This document shows positions 1-6,631 of a stretch of DNA of 7,804 nucleotides, one piece after another. Source of the stretch: Bacteroidota bacterium (GTDB lineage: Bacteria > Bacteroidota > Bacteroidia > Chitinophagales > Chitinophagaceae); NCBI GenBank assembly GCA_023391315.1, contig JAEWBD010000154.1, positions 1-7,804 of the forward strand. The letters run 5' to 3'. How positions within the stretch are numbered: the stretch's first letter is position 1; every line of letters starts with the position of its first letter. The translations under genes were made by a program, and so were the position numbers. Below the pieces are notes generated by a model. The model made no database searches. It saw only the letters and a program-made list of their open reading frames with translations, and was not told where the DNA came from.

Positions 1-1268
1 CCCGGCTGGCGCAACATAAATCCTGCTTCTTCAAAAATTTTATTGATGCCTTCTTCCAATGCTTGTTTTTCCACCTGTTTGCTGCCGGGTACAATCCACA
101 CTTCCACATCTTTTGCTTTTTGTTTGCCTTTTACAAAACCGGCTACCATTCTTAAATCTTCAATGCGGGCATTGGTGCAGCTGCCAATAAAAACATAATC
201 TACCTTTTTGCCTTTCATTTTAGCGCCGGGCTCAATGCCCATGTAATGCAAACTCTTTTCATAAGAAGGTTTGTCCCTTACATCTATCTCCGATAAATCA
301 GGTACGTGGCCAGTGATGCCAATGCCCATACCCGGGTTAGTGCCGTAAGTTATCATCGGCTCAATATCTTCTGCTTTAATGTTAAGCTCCGCATCAAATT
401 TTGCATCGGCATCGCTGTATAAAGTTTGCCAGTAAGCCAATGCCTTATCCCAGTCTTCACCCTGCGGTGCAAACTTCCTGCCTTTTACATAATTGAAAGT
501 TGTTTCATCGGGAGCGATCATGCCGCAGCGGGCGCCCATTTCAATGCTCATATTACAAATGGTCATACGCGCTTCCATTGATAAATTTCGGATAGCTGAG
601 CCTGCATATTCCACTGCATAACCGGTAGCGCCGCTGGCAGAGATTTTTGAAATGATATATAGAATAATATCTTTTGAAACCACGCCTTTATTCAGTGCGC
701 CTTCCACATTAATACGCATGAGTTTTGGCTTGCTCTGCATTAAGCATTGTGTAGCCAAAACCATTTCCACTTCACTGGTGCCAATACCAAATGCGATGGT
801 GCCAAATGCACCGTGTGTGGATGTATGGCTATCCCCGCAAACGATGGTCATGCCAGGTTGAGTAACGCCGAGTTCAGGACCGATAATGTGAACAATGCCC
901 TGGTAAGGATGGCCCAAACCGTATAATTCAATGCCGAATTTTTCGCAATTCTGTTTTAAGGTTTCAACCTGCTTTCTTGATAATTCTTCACGAATAGGAA
1001 GATGCTGGTTGAGTGTAGGTACGTTATGATCGGCGGTTGCTACCACCTGTTGCGGGCGAAATACCTGGAGCCCCCTGTTTTCCAAACCTTTGAATGCCTG
1101 CGGACTGGTTACTTCATGAATAAAGTGTTTATCAATATACAAAATTGAAGGACCACCTTCAATCTGCCTTACAACATGTTTTTCCCAGATTTTTTCGAAA
1201 AGGGTGCGGCCACCTCCCTTCGCTACTGAAGGGGTGTTTAAAAGAGCATTATTGTTTTCTGAAGCCAT
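1..1268 (-). CDS. leuC: 3-isopropylmalate dehydratase large subunit LeuC, 3' end cut by window edge
   Basis: Isomerises 2-isopropylmalate to 3-isopropylmalate, the second step of leucine synthesis, as a cytoplasmic LeuC-LeuD heterodimer with a 4Fe-4S cluster (aconitase superfamily). The visible part is 422 codons plus two bases; the family is usually about 465 residues. Recognisable landmarks are TLFEKIW at residue 22, LYIDKHFIHEVTSPQAF at 43-59, GDSHTSTHGAFG at 145-156 and IGSCTN at 361-366, where C364 is the first cluster ligand. The reading stops at LRQPG, directly before the expected Cys-x-x-Cys pair, so the missing part should be only about 45 residues. The ATG at 1268 is the only ATG near the conserved start, but it adds about 20 residues (including TPSVAKGGG) that E. 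coli LeuC lacks, and these are partly encoded by a hairpin. No Shine-Dalgarno sequence precedes the ATG, as is usual in Bacteroidota. It lies downstream of leuA on the same strand. The family assignment is certain; the exact start is less so. Confidence 0.96.
   Translation of the reverse strand, partial: MASENNNALLNTPSVAKGGGRTLFEKIWEKHVVRQIEGGPSILYIDKHFIHEVTSPQAFKGLENRGLQVFRPQQVVATADHNVPTLNQHLPIREELSRKQVETLKQNCEKFGIELYGLGHPYQGIVHIIGPELGVTQPGMTIVCGDSHTSTHGAFGTIAFGIGTSEVEMVLATQCLMQSKPKLMRINVEGALNKGVVSKDIILYIISKISASGATGYAVEYAGSAIRNLSMEARMTICNMSIEMGARCGMIAPDETTFNYVKGRKFAPQGEDWDKALAYWQTLYSDADAKFDAELNIKAEDIEPMITYGTNPGMGIGITGHVPDLSEIDVRDKPSYEKSLHYMGIEPGAKMKGKKVDYVFIGSCTNARIEDLRMVAGFVKGKQKAKDVEVWIVPGSKQVEKQALEEGINKIFEEAGFMLRQP
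1211..1236. repeat. Imperfect hairpin inside the 5' coding end of leuC
   Basis: On the plus strand CACC (1211-1214) and CCTTC (1217-1221) pair with GAAGG (1228-1232) and GGTG (1233-1236), leaving a 2-nt bulge and a 6-nt loop GCTACT. An alternative pairing gives an uninterrupted 6-bp CCCTTC/GAAGGG stem. In leuC mRNA the 3' arm reads GAAGGGAGGTG, which resembles a strong Shine-Dalgarno sequence but has no in-frame start codon at suitable spacing. The element encodes TPSVAKGGG in the atypical N-terminal extension. It resembles the small interspersed palindromes of this phylum; that relation is inference. Confidence 0.5.
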
Positions 1269-1318
1269 TATTATTTATTAGTTGAAATTAATTTTATGAA
1301 GAGATTGCCGCCATCATT

Positions 1319-1344
1319 GTTGCTGTACAAGGGAGTGACACAAC
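1319..1344. repeat. Imperfect hairpin in the leuA-leuC gap
   Basis: On the plus strand GTTG (1319-1322), TGT (1324-1326) and AC (1327-1328) pair with GT (1335-1336), ACA (1338-1340) and CAAC (1341-1344). There is one unpaired base on each side (C1323, G1337) and a 6-nt loop AAGGGA. It lies 50 bp upstream of the leuC start and would form in a leuA-leuC transcript. It has no U-tract on the minus strand, so a simple intrinsic terminator is unlikely. It could be an mRNA processing or stability element, or a copy of a genome-wide interspersed repeat; the sequence alone does not decide. Confidence 0.4.
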
Positions 1345-1383
1345 GAAGCTTTATTGAAATACTGCTGCCGGTCACAAAAAATT

Positions 1384-2550
1384 CTAAGAAACAGCCTCCG
1401 GCTGATATGCTTTAGCCAGCTCATGCAAGTCTTCGTCTTTCACTTCTTTCTTTTTATCGGCAACGGCTAAAAATTGCTGGTACAGCACATCAATATCATT
1501 ACGGTTAAAACTGTAACCTATTTTCTGGAAGCGGTGCGCCAAAGCGCTCCTGCCGCTGCGTGCCGTGAGCACAATTTTGCTGCCATCGGCGCCCACGTCT
1601 TCCGGCCTGATGATCTCGTAAGTGCTGTTGTCTTTTAAGAAACCATCCTGGTGAATACCGCTGGAATGCGCAAACGCATTGGCGCCCACAATGGCTTTAT
1701 TCGGCTGCACCGGCATGCGCATGGTATCACTTACCAGGCGGCTGAGCGGGTTAAGCTTTTCTGTTTTAATATTAGTATAAAAACCGAGATAAGCGTGCTG
1801 TTTTAAAACCATTACCACTTCTTCGAGCGAAGTATTGCCGGCACGTTCGCCCAAACCATTGATGGTGCATTCTATCTGCCCGGCGCCGGCTATTACGCCT
1901 GCAATAGAATTGGCGGTTGCCAGTCCAAGATCGTTATGGCAGTGGCAGGAAATAGTAGCCTTATCAATATTGGGAACATTGTTTACAAGATAGGCGATTT
2001 TTTCTCCGTATTGATGGGGAAGACAATAACCGGTTGTGTCGGGGATATTCACCACCGTTGCGCCGGCAGCAATTACGGCCTCTATCACTTTTGCCAGAAA
2101 GCCATTTTCGGTACGGCCTGCATCTTCTGCATAAAACTCCACATCGTCCACCCAACCTTTAGCCCATTTAACTGCCTGCACAGCACGCTGCAGGATTTCT
2201 TCGCGGGTAGCATTGAATTTTGATTTGATATGGGAATCAGAGGTGCCGATGCCTGTATGTATGCGTGGGCGTTTTGCATATTTCAGCGCTTCGCCGGCTG
2301 CATTTATGTCTTTTTCTACAGCCCGGCTAAGGCCGCAAACGGTAGCATTTTTAATGACCTTGGAAATTTCTTCCACCGAAGCAAAATCGCCGGGGCTGGA
2401 AATAGGAAAGCCAGCCTCAATTATATCAACACCCAAATCTTCAAGAGCGAGCGCCAGTTGTATTTTTTCTTTTGTATTGAGTTTACAACCGGGCACCTGT
2501 TCGCCATCTCTTAAAGTGGTGTCGAAAATGTCAATCTTTTTTGTTTGCAT
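1384..2550 (-). CDS. leuA: 2-isopropylmalate synthase, short form without the C-terminal regulatory domain
   Basis: Condenses acetyl-CoA with 2-oxoisovalerate to give 2-isopropylmalate, the committed step of leucine synthesis. From the chosen start the protein is 388 residues. The TIM-barrel catalytic domain shows FDTTLRDGEQVPG at 9-21 (the first Asp after Phe is a metal ligand), the metal-binding HCHND at 203-207, and NGLGERAGNTSLEEV at 231-245. HSSGIHQDGFLK at 296-307 belongs to the linker subdomain with a catalytic histidine. The sequence ends soon after VADKKKEVKDEDL, where E. coli LeuA (about 520 residues) continues into its leucine-binding regulatory domain, which is absent here. The frame stays open to an ATG at 2586, adding twelve residues (MFINSTPQNHRS) with no family likeness, so I chose the ATG at 2550; neither start has a Shine-Dalgarno sequence. 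The neighbouring leuC supports isopropylmalate synthase rather than citramalate or homocitrate synthase. Confidence 0.95.
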   Translation of the reverse strand: MQTKKIDIFDTTLRDGEQVPGCKLNTKEKIQLALALEDLGVDIIEAGFPISSPGDFASVEEISKVIKNATVCGLSRAVEKDINAAGEALKYAKRPRIHTGIGTSDSHIKSKFNATREEILQRAVQAVKWAKGWVDDVEFYAEDAGRTENGFLAKVIEAVIAAGATVVNIPDTTGYCLPHQYGEKIAYLVNNVPNIDKATISCHCHNDLGLATANSIAGVIAGAGQIECTINGLGERAGNTSLEEVVMVLKQHAYLGFYTNIKTEKLNPLSRLVSDTMRMPVQPNKAIVGANAFAHSSGIHQDGFLKDNSTYEIIRPEDVGADGSKIVLTARSGRSALAHRFQKIGYSFNRNDIDVLYQQFLAVADKKKEVKDEDLHELAKAYQPEAVS

Positions 2551-2608
2551 AGATCTGTGATTTTGCGGTGTACTATTTATGAACAATTGTTAGTATATCA
2601 GGAAGAGA

Positions 2609-2639
2609 TAAAGTTAAACATATTACATTTCCACTAAAA
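2609..2639 (-). promoter_or_regulatory. Possible leuA promoter
   Basis: Read on the minus strand, TAACTTTA (2616-2609) matches the Bacteroidota -7 consensus TAnnTTTG at all but the last position. A TTTT run (2639-2636) lies 19 bp upstream where the -33 TTTG would be expected. Other near matches exist in this AT-rich stretch, for example TATGTTTA at 2622-2615, so the assignment is tentative. If correct, the leader upstream of the 2550 start would be roughly 50 nt. Confidence 0.22.
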
Positions 2640-2653
2640 TGAATATGAGGATG

Positions 2654-2711
2654 CTTTTACGGTTATAAATAACCTGTAAATTTGCTGAAAGCCTTTATAG
2701 ATAAGTATTTG
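2654..2711 (+). promoter_or_regulatory. Candidate promoter for the 521-residue TPR-like gene
   Basis: TAAATTTG at 2677-2684 is an exact match to the Bacteroidota -7 box TAnnTTTG, with a weak -33 (TTTT, 2654-2657) 19 bp upstream; the leader would be about 38 nt. A second reading takes TTTG at 2681-2684 as the -33 element and AGTATTTG at 2704-2711 (6 of 8 matches) as the -7 box, with the same 19-bp spacer and a leader of about 10 nt. Both are consensus matches only, and they cannot be separated without mapping the transcription start. Confidence 0.4.
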
Positions 2712-2718
2712 CGCAAAT
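2707..2718. repeat. 12-bp perfect palindrome ATTTGCGCAAAT before the 521-residue gene
   Basis: ATTTGCGCAAAT is its own reverse complement and ends 10 bp before the ATG at 2729, overlapping one candidate -7 box. It could be an operator, but a palindrome of this size in an AT-rich leader may also be chance. The half ATTTGCGC recurs at 6698-6705, also upstream of a plus-strand gene, where it probably reflects a shared TTTGC-type promoter core. Confidence 0.25.
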
Positions 2719-2728
2719 TTTATTTACG

Positions 2729-4294
2729 ATGCCTAACAGGAGTACAGACGAGCTATTTCAGTTGATAAAGTCATTTGATAAGTCGGAAAAGAGATTATTT
2801 AAACTGCATGTAAAACGCATATCGGGCACAGACGACCTCAAAATACTGGCTTTATTTGATGCCCTGGACAATATGGCTGAATATGATGAAGAAAAGTTGC
2901 TGCGCAAAAATCCATCCATTCAAAAGCAGCAGCTTTCTAATATGAAAGCTTATTTATATAAACAGCTGCTTTCAAGCCTTACGCATTCATCGCCTGATAT
3001 TGAAACGGTATTGAGCGAGTATATTATGTATGCCAGGTTACTGTATAATAAAGGCCTTTATATGCAGTCGCTGAAAATACTGGATAAAGTAAAAGCTGTT
3101 GCCAAAACACATGATCAATCCACTTACCGCCTGCAGGCTTTAATTTTTGAAAAGAAAATTGAAGCCATGCATATAACGAGGAGCATAGAAGGCAAGGCCG
3201 AAGAATTATCAAAAGAATCGGATGAAGTAAGCCGGCGGGTGTTGCGGTTGAATAAGCTGGCCAGCTTTGCATTGCAGTTATATAGCTGGTATATTCAGCA
3301 CGGGCATGCAAGGGATGAGAAAGATGAGAAAGCATTGCATGACTTCTTCTTTTCCTATTTGCCCACCTGCCAGGTTTGTGATATGGATTTTTACGAAAAG
3401 CTTTATTATTACCAGTCTTACACCTGGTACACATTTATATTGCAGGACCTGCTGGGCTTTTACCGCTATTCGCAAAAATGGGTGGACCTGTTTGAAGAAA
3501 ACAGGAGCATGAAGGATATTGAATCCATTCAATATGTAAAAGGGCTGCATAACCTCTCAACAGCGCATTTTGTTTTATCCAATTATAAAAAGTTTGATGA
3601 AGTACTGCAATTATTTGAATCGTTCTGGGTATCGAAGGCGGGGCAAAAAGATGCCAATACACAAATTCAAACTTTTATTTACATGCAGATTGCTTTACTG
3701 AACAAGCATTTTATGCATGGCACTTTTACTAAAGGGCTTTCACTGGTGCCTTATATTGAAGAAAAAATTGAAGAATATAAACTGCATATTGATACACACC
3801 GTATTCTCATCTTTTATTATAAGATTGCCTGTTTATATTTTGGAAGCGGCGATAATGAAAAAGCCATTGATTATCTCAACCTGATTATAAACCGCAGGCC
3901 TGATTTGAGGACTGACCTTCACTGTTATTCAAGGCTGCTGCATTTAATAGCACATTTTGAACTGGGTAATTATGACCTGGTGGAATATCTAATTAAATCG
4001 GTGTACAGGTTTATGGCCAAAATGAATAACCTGAATATCGTGGAAGAAGAGATTTTTAAATTTCTGCGTAAATCGTTTAATTCAACGCCTGCCAAAATTG
4101 TGGCTGAATTTGAACCGCTGAAAAACAAGCTTGAATCATTAAAAGGAAACCCGCTTGCCACGCGGTCATTTATGTACCTCGATATAATAGGCTGGCTGGA
4201 GAGCAAGATTGAAAACGTGCCGGTGCAGGACATTATTCACACCAAATACCTTAAAGCTAAAAAGAACCGGCAGGCGGCAGATGCCCTTAATTAA
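2729..4294 (+). CDS. TPR-like all-helical cytoplasmic protein of unknown function
   Basis: I do not recognise a named family with a known function. The 521-residue product has no signal peptide and no hydrophobic membrane segment, so it is probably cytoplasmic. It appears to be alpha-helical almost throughout, with TPR-like helix pairs: 97-128 (YARLLYNKGLYMQSLKILDK), 364-391 (YKIACLYFGSGDNEKAIDYL) and 403-430 (LLHLIAHFELGNYDLVEYLI). The N-terminal 85 residues form a distinct charged helical module (LIKSFDKSEKRLFKLHVKR, then LSNMKAYLYKQLLSSL at 69-84) that may be a separate interaction domain. The middle is rich in aromatic residues (YEKLYYYQSYTWYTF, 222-236). There are no obvious catalytic motifs. 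The ATG at 2729 follows an AT-rich leader without a Shine-Dalgarno sequence. The gene is divergent from leuA and its stop overlaps a small convergent ORF by 8 bp. A scaffold or interaction role is inferred from the repeat fold only. Confidence 0.88.
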   Translation: MPNRSTDELFQLIKSFDKSEKRLFKLHVKRISGTDDLKILALFDALDNMAEYDEEKLLRKNPSIQKQQLSNMKAYLYKQLLSSLTHSSPDIETVLSEYIMYARLLYNKGLYMQSLKILDKVKAVAKTHDQSTYRLQALIFEKKIEAMHITRSIEGKAEELSKESDEVSRRVLRLNKLASFALQLYSWYIQHGHARDEKDEKALHDFFFSYLPTCQVCDMDFYEKLYYYQSYTWYTFILQDLLGFYRYSQKWVDLFEENRSMKDIESIQYVKGLHNLSTAHFVLSNYKKFDEVLQLFESFWVSKAGQKDANTQIQTFIYMQIALLNKHFMHGTFTKGLSLVPYIEEKIEEYKLHIDTHRILIFYYKIACLYFGSGDNEKAIDYLNLIINRRPDLRTDLHCYSRLLHLIAHFELGNYDLVEYLIKSVYRFMAKMNNLNIVEEEIFKFLRKSFNSTPAKIVAEFEPLKNKLESLKGNPLATRSFMYLDIIGWLESKIENVPVQDIIHTKYLKAKKNRQAADALN

Positions 4295-4296
4295 GG
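4285..4296. repeat. 12-bp palindrome holding the stop codons of two convergent genes
   Basis: CCTTAATTAAGG is a perfect palindrome. It contains the TAA of the plus-strand gene (4292-4294) and the TAA of the minus-strand ORF (4289-4287), so the two coding regions overlap tail-to-tail by 8 bp. With no loop it is a poor RNA hairpin, and the symmetry may simply follow from facing TAA codons within TTAATTAA. Confidence 0.45.
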
Positions 4297-4574
4297 CTTA
4301 TAATAAAACTGCTGTTTTTTTGAATCCCTTTTTTAAATATATCATGCAATTTTGGCCTGGCACTAACTACCGTGTGTTTTTCTAAATCCAACACTTCATG
4401 GCTTAAGGTAAATGTTTCAAAAGATTCCATATACGGAAATAATCTTTTTATGTTTTCTATTTCCCGGTTTATCTTTTTCTTATCAGTTTCACTTGTTTTA
4501 ACAGTTATCAGTAATTCCCTTTCCATAAAATCATATTTATTACTTAATGGCAAAGATGGTTCCGAATTACACAT
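4287..4574 (-). CDS. Small hypothetical protein
   Basis: Encodes 95 residues from the ATG at 4574, or 79 from the in-frame ATG at 4526. The second start is attractive because the well-formed part begins there (MERELLITVKTSETDKKK); the first sixteen residues look less protein-like. The product is charged and soluble, with no signal peptide, membrane segment or cysteine motif: a predicted beta strand (ELLITVKT), a lysine/glutamate-rich helix (DKKKINREIENIKRLFPYM) and a second half ending SARPKLHDIFKKGIQ. This could be a compact alpha/beta fold, but I recognise no family. It follows the OmpA-family gene on the same strand after 54 bp (102 bp from the second start) and could be co-transcribed with it, since no convincing terminator lies between them. 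It is likely real because it fills an otherwise empty stretch and reads like a protein, but no homology evidence is available here. Confidence 0.5.
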   Translation of the reverse strand: MCNSEPSLPLSNKYDFMERELLITVKTSETDKKKINREIENIKRLFPYMESFETFTLSHEVLDLEKHTVVSARPKLHDIFKKGIQKNSSFIISLN

Positions 4575-4628
4575 CTTTACTACAAAGACGCCTTAAGCAG
4601 CTTTAATCCACAAAATGGGAAATAGAAT

Positions 4629-6539
4629 TTACAATCCTGTAACAATAAATTCAGTGCGCCGGTTTAAAGCCCTGCCTTCTTCTGTAGAATTGTCAGCTAC
4701 CGGCTTGGTTTCGCCAAAGCCTTTTGAAGTTAAACGCTTTGCATCAATACTTTTGCTTATTAAATAATCAACAACAGCTTTTGACCTGTTTTGAGACAAT
4801 AATAAATTATCGGCATCGCTGCCCACATCATCTGTATAACCGTTTATTTGTATTTTGATGGATGGATTATCATTCATTAACTGATCAAGTTTATTCAGTT
4901 CAATCATGCTTACCGGTTCAAGCGTATAAGATTTTGAATTGAACTGGATATTTTTTAAACGTACGGTTGCATTCAGTTCAACCGGTTCCAGCGCAATATC
5001 TTTTATATAAACACTGTCTGATGGTTTATCGGCAAGATTAAATACATCACTGTAAAATAAATAGCCTTTGCGGTTTACGGTAAAAGTGTAATTTTTATTT
5101 ATTGGCAGCGTAATAAAATAATAACCGGTTTCATCGGTTTGCACATCGCTTAAAACCTGCTGGCTGCTGTCAACACTCAATTCAACAGAACAAGGCAGGC
5201 CTTTATTGGTTTTGGCATCGGTAACATAACCTTTTACATACAAGGTTTTTACGGGGCTCACATCAGGCCTCAATTTAAATTTATAGAGATCGAGAAACCC
5301 TTTTGTATCCGCACGGTCGCTGGCATAATAAGCCGTTAACCCATCGGAAGCCACAAACAAACTACCTTCATTTTCCAGGGTATTGATGGGATAACCAAGA
5401 TTTTCCGGTTTGCCCCACTGCTTCTCCCCTGTTCTGCGCAACAAATAAATATCGGTGCCGCCATAACCGGGTAAGCCATTAGATGTATAATATAATGTTT
5501 GATTATCGGCATGAATGAATGGTGCAATTTCGTCGCCAACTGTATTTACATCAGCACCCATATTTACGGCAGGCTGCCATTTTCCATTAACGCGATAACT
5601 TACATACAGATCTTTACCGCCATAACCACCCGGCCTGTCGCTGCTGAAATACAAGGAATTTTTATCAGGACTTAATGATGGCGAACTTTCCCAAAATTCT
5701 GTATTGATATTGGCGCCGAGGTTTACCGGTTCGCTCCAGCCGGTTGGTGTATCATACGACATATATAAATCGAAATTGCCATAGCCTTTTCCTGCAAAAT
5801 TGCCGGCAAACAAAAGCCATTCGCCATCCTGCGAAATATTGATAGCCCCTTTGGATGGTTCAACATTTATATCACCTTTAATTACTTCTGCTTTGGAATA
5901 ACCACCAGGCATTAACCTGCTTTCTACAAAATCTTCCTGTATGCCCTGCCCGCGACGGGTAAAGACCAAAATGCTGTCATCAATAGTTATAGAGGGATAA
6001 TATTCCGGCCGCGGCGAGTTTACATTATCACCAAGGTTTACAGGTGCAAATTCATAGTTTGCCGAAGGGTGCGAGGCCGCATACTGAATTGCAAATTCGT
6101 AAGTATGTTTTCTGTATAAAGCGCTTTTTTTACTCTTCTCATTAAGCCGGGGCATTGTAAGAAAATTATCCACGGCACTCAGCGCTTCATTAAATTTACC
6201 GGCGCCTGCAAGGTTGATGGAATAGGGCAACAGATAAAATTTGGAATACCCGCTGTCAATAGCAAAAGCCTTTTCGTAATTCAAAATGCTGTTGTTATAA
6301 TCCTTCAGTTCGCCATAAACACCGCCCAGCGTAAGGTAAGCATCCACAAAATTGGCATCGTATTCTATCGCTTTATTTAAAACAGGAATAGCATTGCGCA
6401 CGTCCATGTCGTTTTGTAAAATACCCATTGCCTTTGTATAGGAGTCCATCGCTTTTTTATTCACCGCTTCAGGATTATACTGCTGCGCCCTGGCAACAAT
6501 GGTTACGCAGCATAAACAAACCAACAGGTATTTCATCAA
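4629..6539 (-). CDS. Exported OmpA-family protein with TPR, PD40 propeller and carboxypeptidase-regulatory domains (PorE-like architecture)
   Basis: The 636-residue product begins with a signal peptide (MMKYLLVCLCCVTIVARA, likely signal peptidase I cleavage before Q19); the cysteines lie in the hydrophobic core without a proper lipobox. A TPR region spans about 30-130 (AIPVLNKAIEYDANFVDAYL). Five PD40 propeller-type repeats follow at about 173-420, with GYGGKDLY, GYGGTDIY and GFLDLY at blade ends. A carboxypeptidase-regulatory beta-sandwich lies at 433-520 (VKGYVTDAKTNKGLP, TDETGYYFITLP). The OmpA C-terminal peptidoglycan-binding domain occupies 525-636, with YTDDVGSDADN (D570), LSQNRSKAV (R585) and NRRTEF. 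The protein should sit in the periplasm or at the outer membrane and bind peptidoglycan through this last domain. The same domain order is known from PorE of the type IX secretion system, but PorE is a lipoprotein and Bacteroidota carry many paralogues of this design, so I assign only the family. No type IX genes are visible nearby. Confidence 0.93.
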   Translation of the reverse strand: MMKYLLVCLCCVTIVARAQQYNPEAVNKKAMDSYTKAMGILQNDMDVRNAIPVLNKAIEYDANFVDAYLTLGGVYGELKDYNNSILNYEKAFAIDSGYSKFYLLPYSINLAGAGKFNEALSAVDNFLTMPRLNEKSKKSALYRKHTYEFAIQYAASHPSANYEFAPVNLGDNVNSPRPEYYPSITIDDSILVFTRRGQGIQEDFVESRLMPGGYSKAEVIKGDINVEPSKGAINISQDGEWLLFAGNFAGKGYGNFDLYMSYDTPTGWSEPVNLGANINTEFWESSPSLSPDKNSLYFSSDRPGGYGGKDLYVSYRVNGKWQPAVNMGADVNTVGDEIAPFIHADNQTLYYTSNGLPGYGGTDIYLLRRTGEKQWGKPENLGYPINTLENEGSLFVASDGLTAYYASDRADTKGFLDLYKFKLRPDVSPVKTLYVKGYVTDAKTNKGLPCSVELSVDSSQQVLSDVQTDETGYYFITLPINKNYTFTVNRKGYLFYSDVFNLADKPSDSVYIKDIALEPVELNATVRLKNIQFNSKSYTLEPVSMIELNKLDQLMNDNPSIKIQINGYTDDVGSDADNLLLSQNRSKAVVDYLISKSIDAKRLTSKGFGETKPVADNSTEEGRALNRRTEFIVTGL

Positions 6540-6590
6540 AGTATTTTTTATTATTCTTCCCCGATAGAACGCTGATCATATTCTTATTTA

Positions 6591-6617
6591 AAAGATGCGT
6601 TTCATAAGTAAAGATGC
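6591..6617. repeat. 8-bp direct repeat AAAGATGC, 19-bp period
   Basis: AAAGATGC occurs at 6591-6598 and again at 6610-6617, about two helical turns apart. It lies 52-78 bp upstream of the OmpA-family gene start, where a regulator site would be plausible. Two short copies in AT-rich DNA may be chance. Confidence 0.2.
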
Positions 6618-6631
6618 AAACAAGTTGTTTA

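Noticed and set aside
652..861. Plus-strand open frame of 69 codons opposite leuC, and similar frames opposite leuA (for example 1936-2223 and 2213-2560).
   Set aside because: They lie wholly inside well-supported genes on the other strand and show no recognisable domains; they are by-products of those genes.
1216..1233. Shine-Dalgarno-like AAGGGAGGTG on the minus strand, considered as the ribosome binding site of a shorter leuC.
   Set aside because: No in-frame ATG, GTG or TTG follows at suitable spacing before the conserved LeuC sequence, and it is explained by the hairpin.
2598..2621. Seven-codon ORF (MFNFISS) upstream of leuA on the minus strand, considered as an attenuation leader peptide.
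   Set aside because: It contains no leucine codons, and I see no clear terminator/antiterminator pair after it.
3024..3434. Minus-strand open frame of 136 codons inside the TPR-like gene.
   Set aside because: It is antisense to a well-formed coding region and its translation is irregular and cysteine/histidine-rich without domain structure.
4305..4321. AAAAC-TGCT-GTTTT followed by T residues after the TPR-like gene, considered as an intrinsic terminator.
   Set aside because: The stem is only five pairs, four of them A-T, too weak to call; it also lies within the coding end of the small minus-strand ORF.
4574..4588. TCTTT-ACTAC-AAAGA inverted repeat between the OmpA-family gene and the small ORF, considered as a terminator or operator.
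   Set aside because: The stem is a five-pair, A-T-rich one without a U-tract on the minus strand, common by chance in such DNA.
6485..6539. Cysteines at residues 8, 10 and 11 of the OmpA-family protein, considered as a lipobox.
   Set aside because: None is preceded by a proper [LVI][ASTVI][GAS] tripeptide at the end of the hydrophobic core, whereas VARA-QQ fits signal peptidase I.
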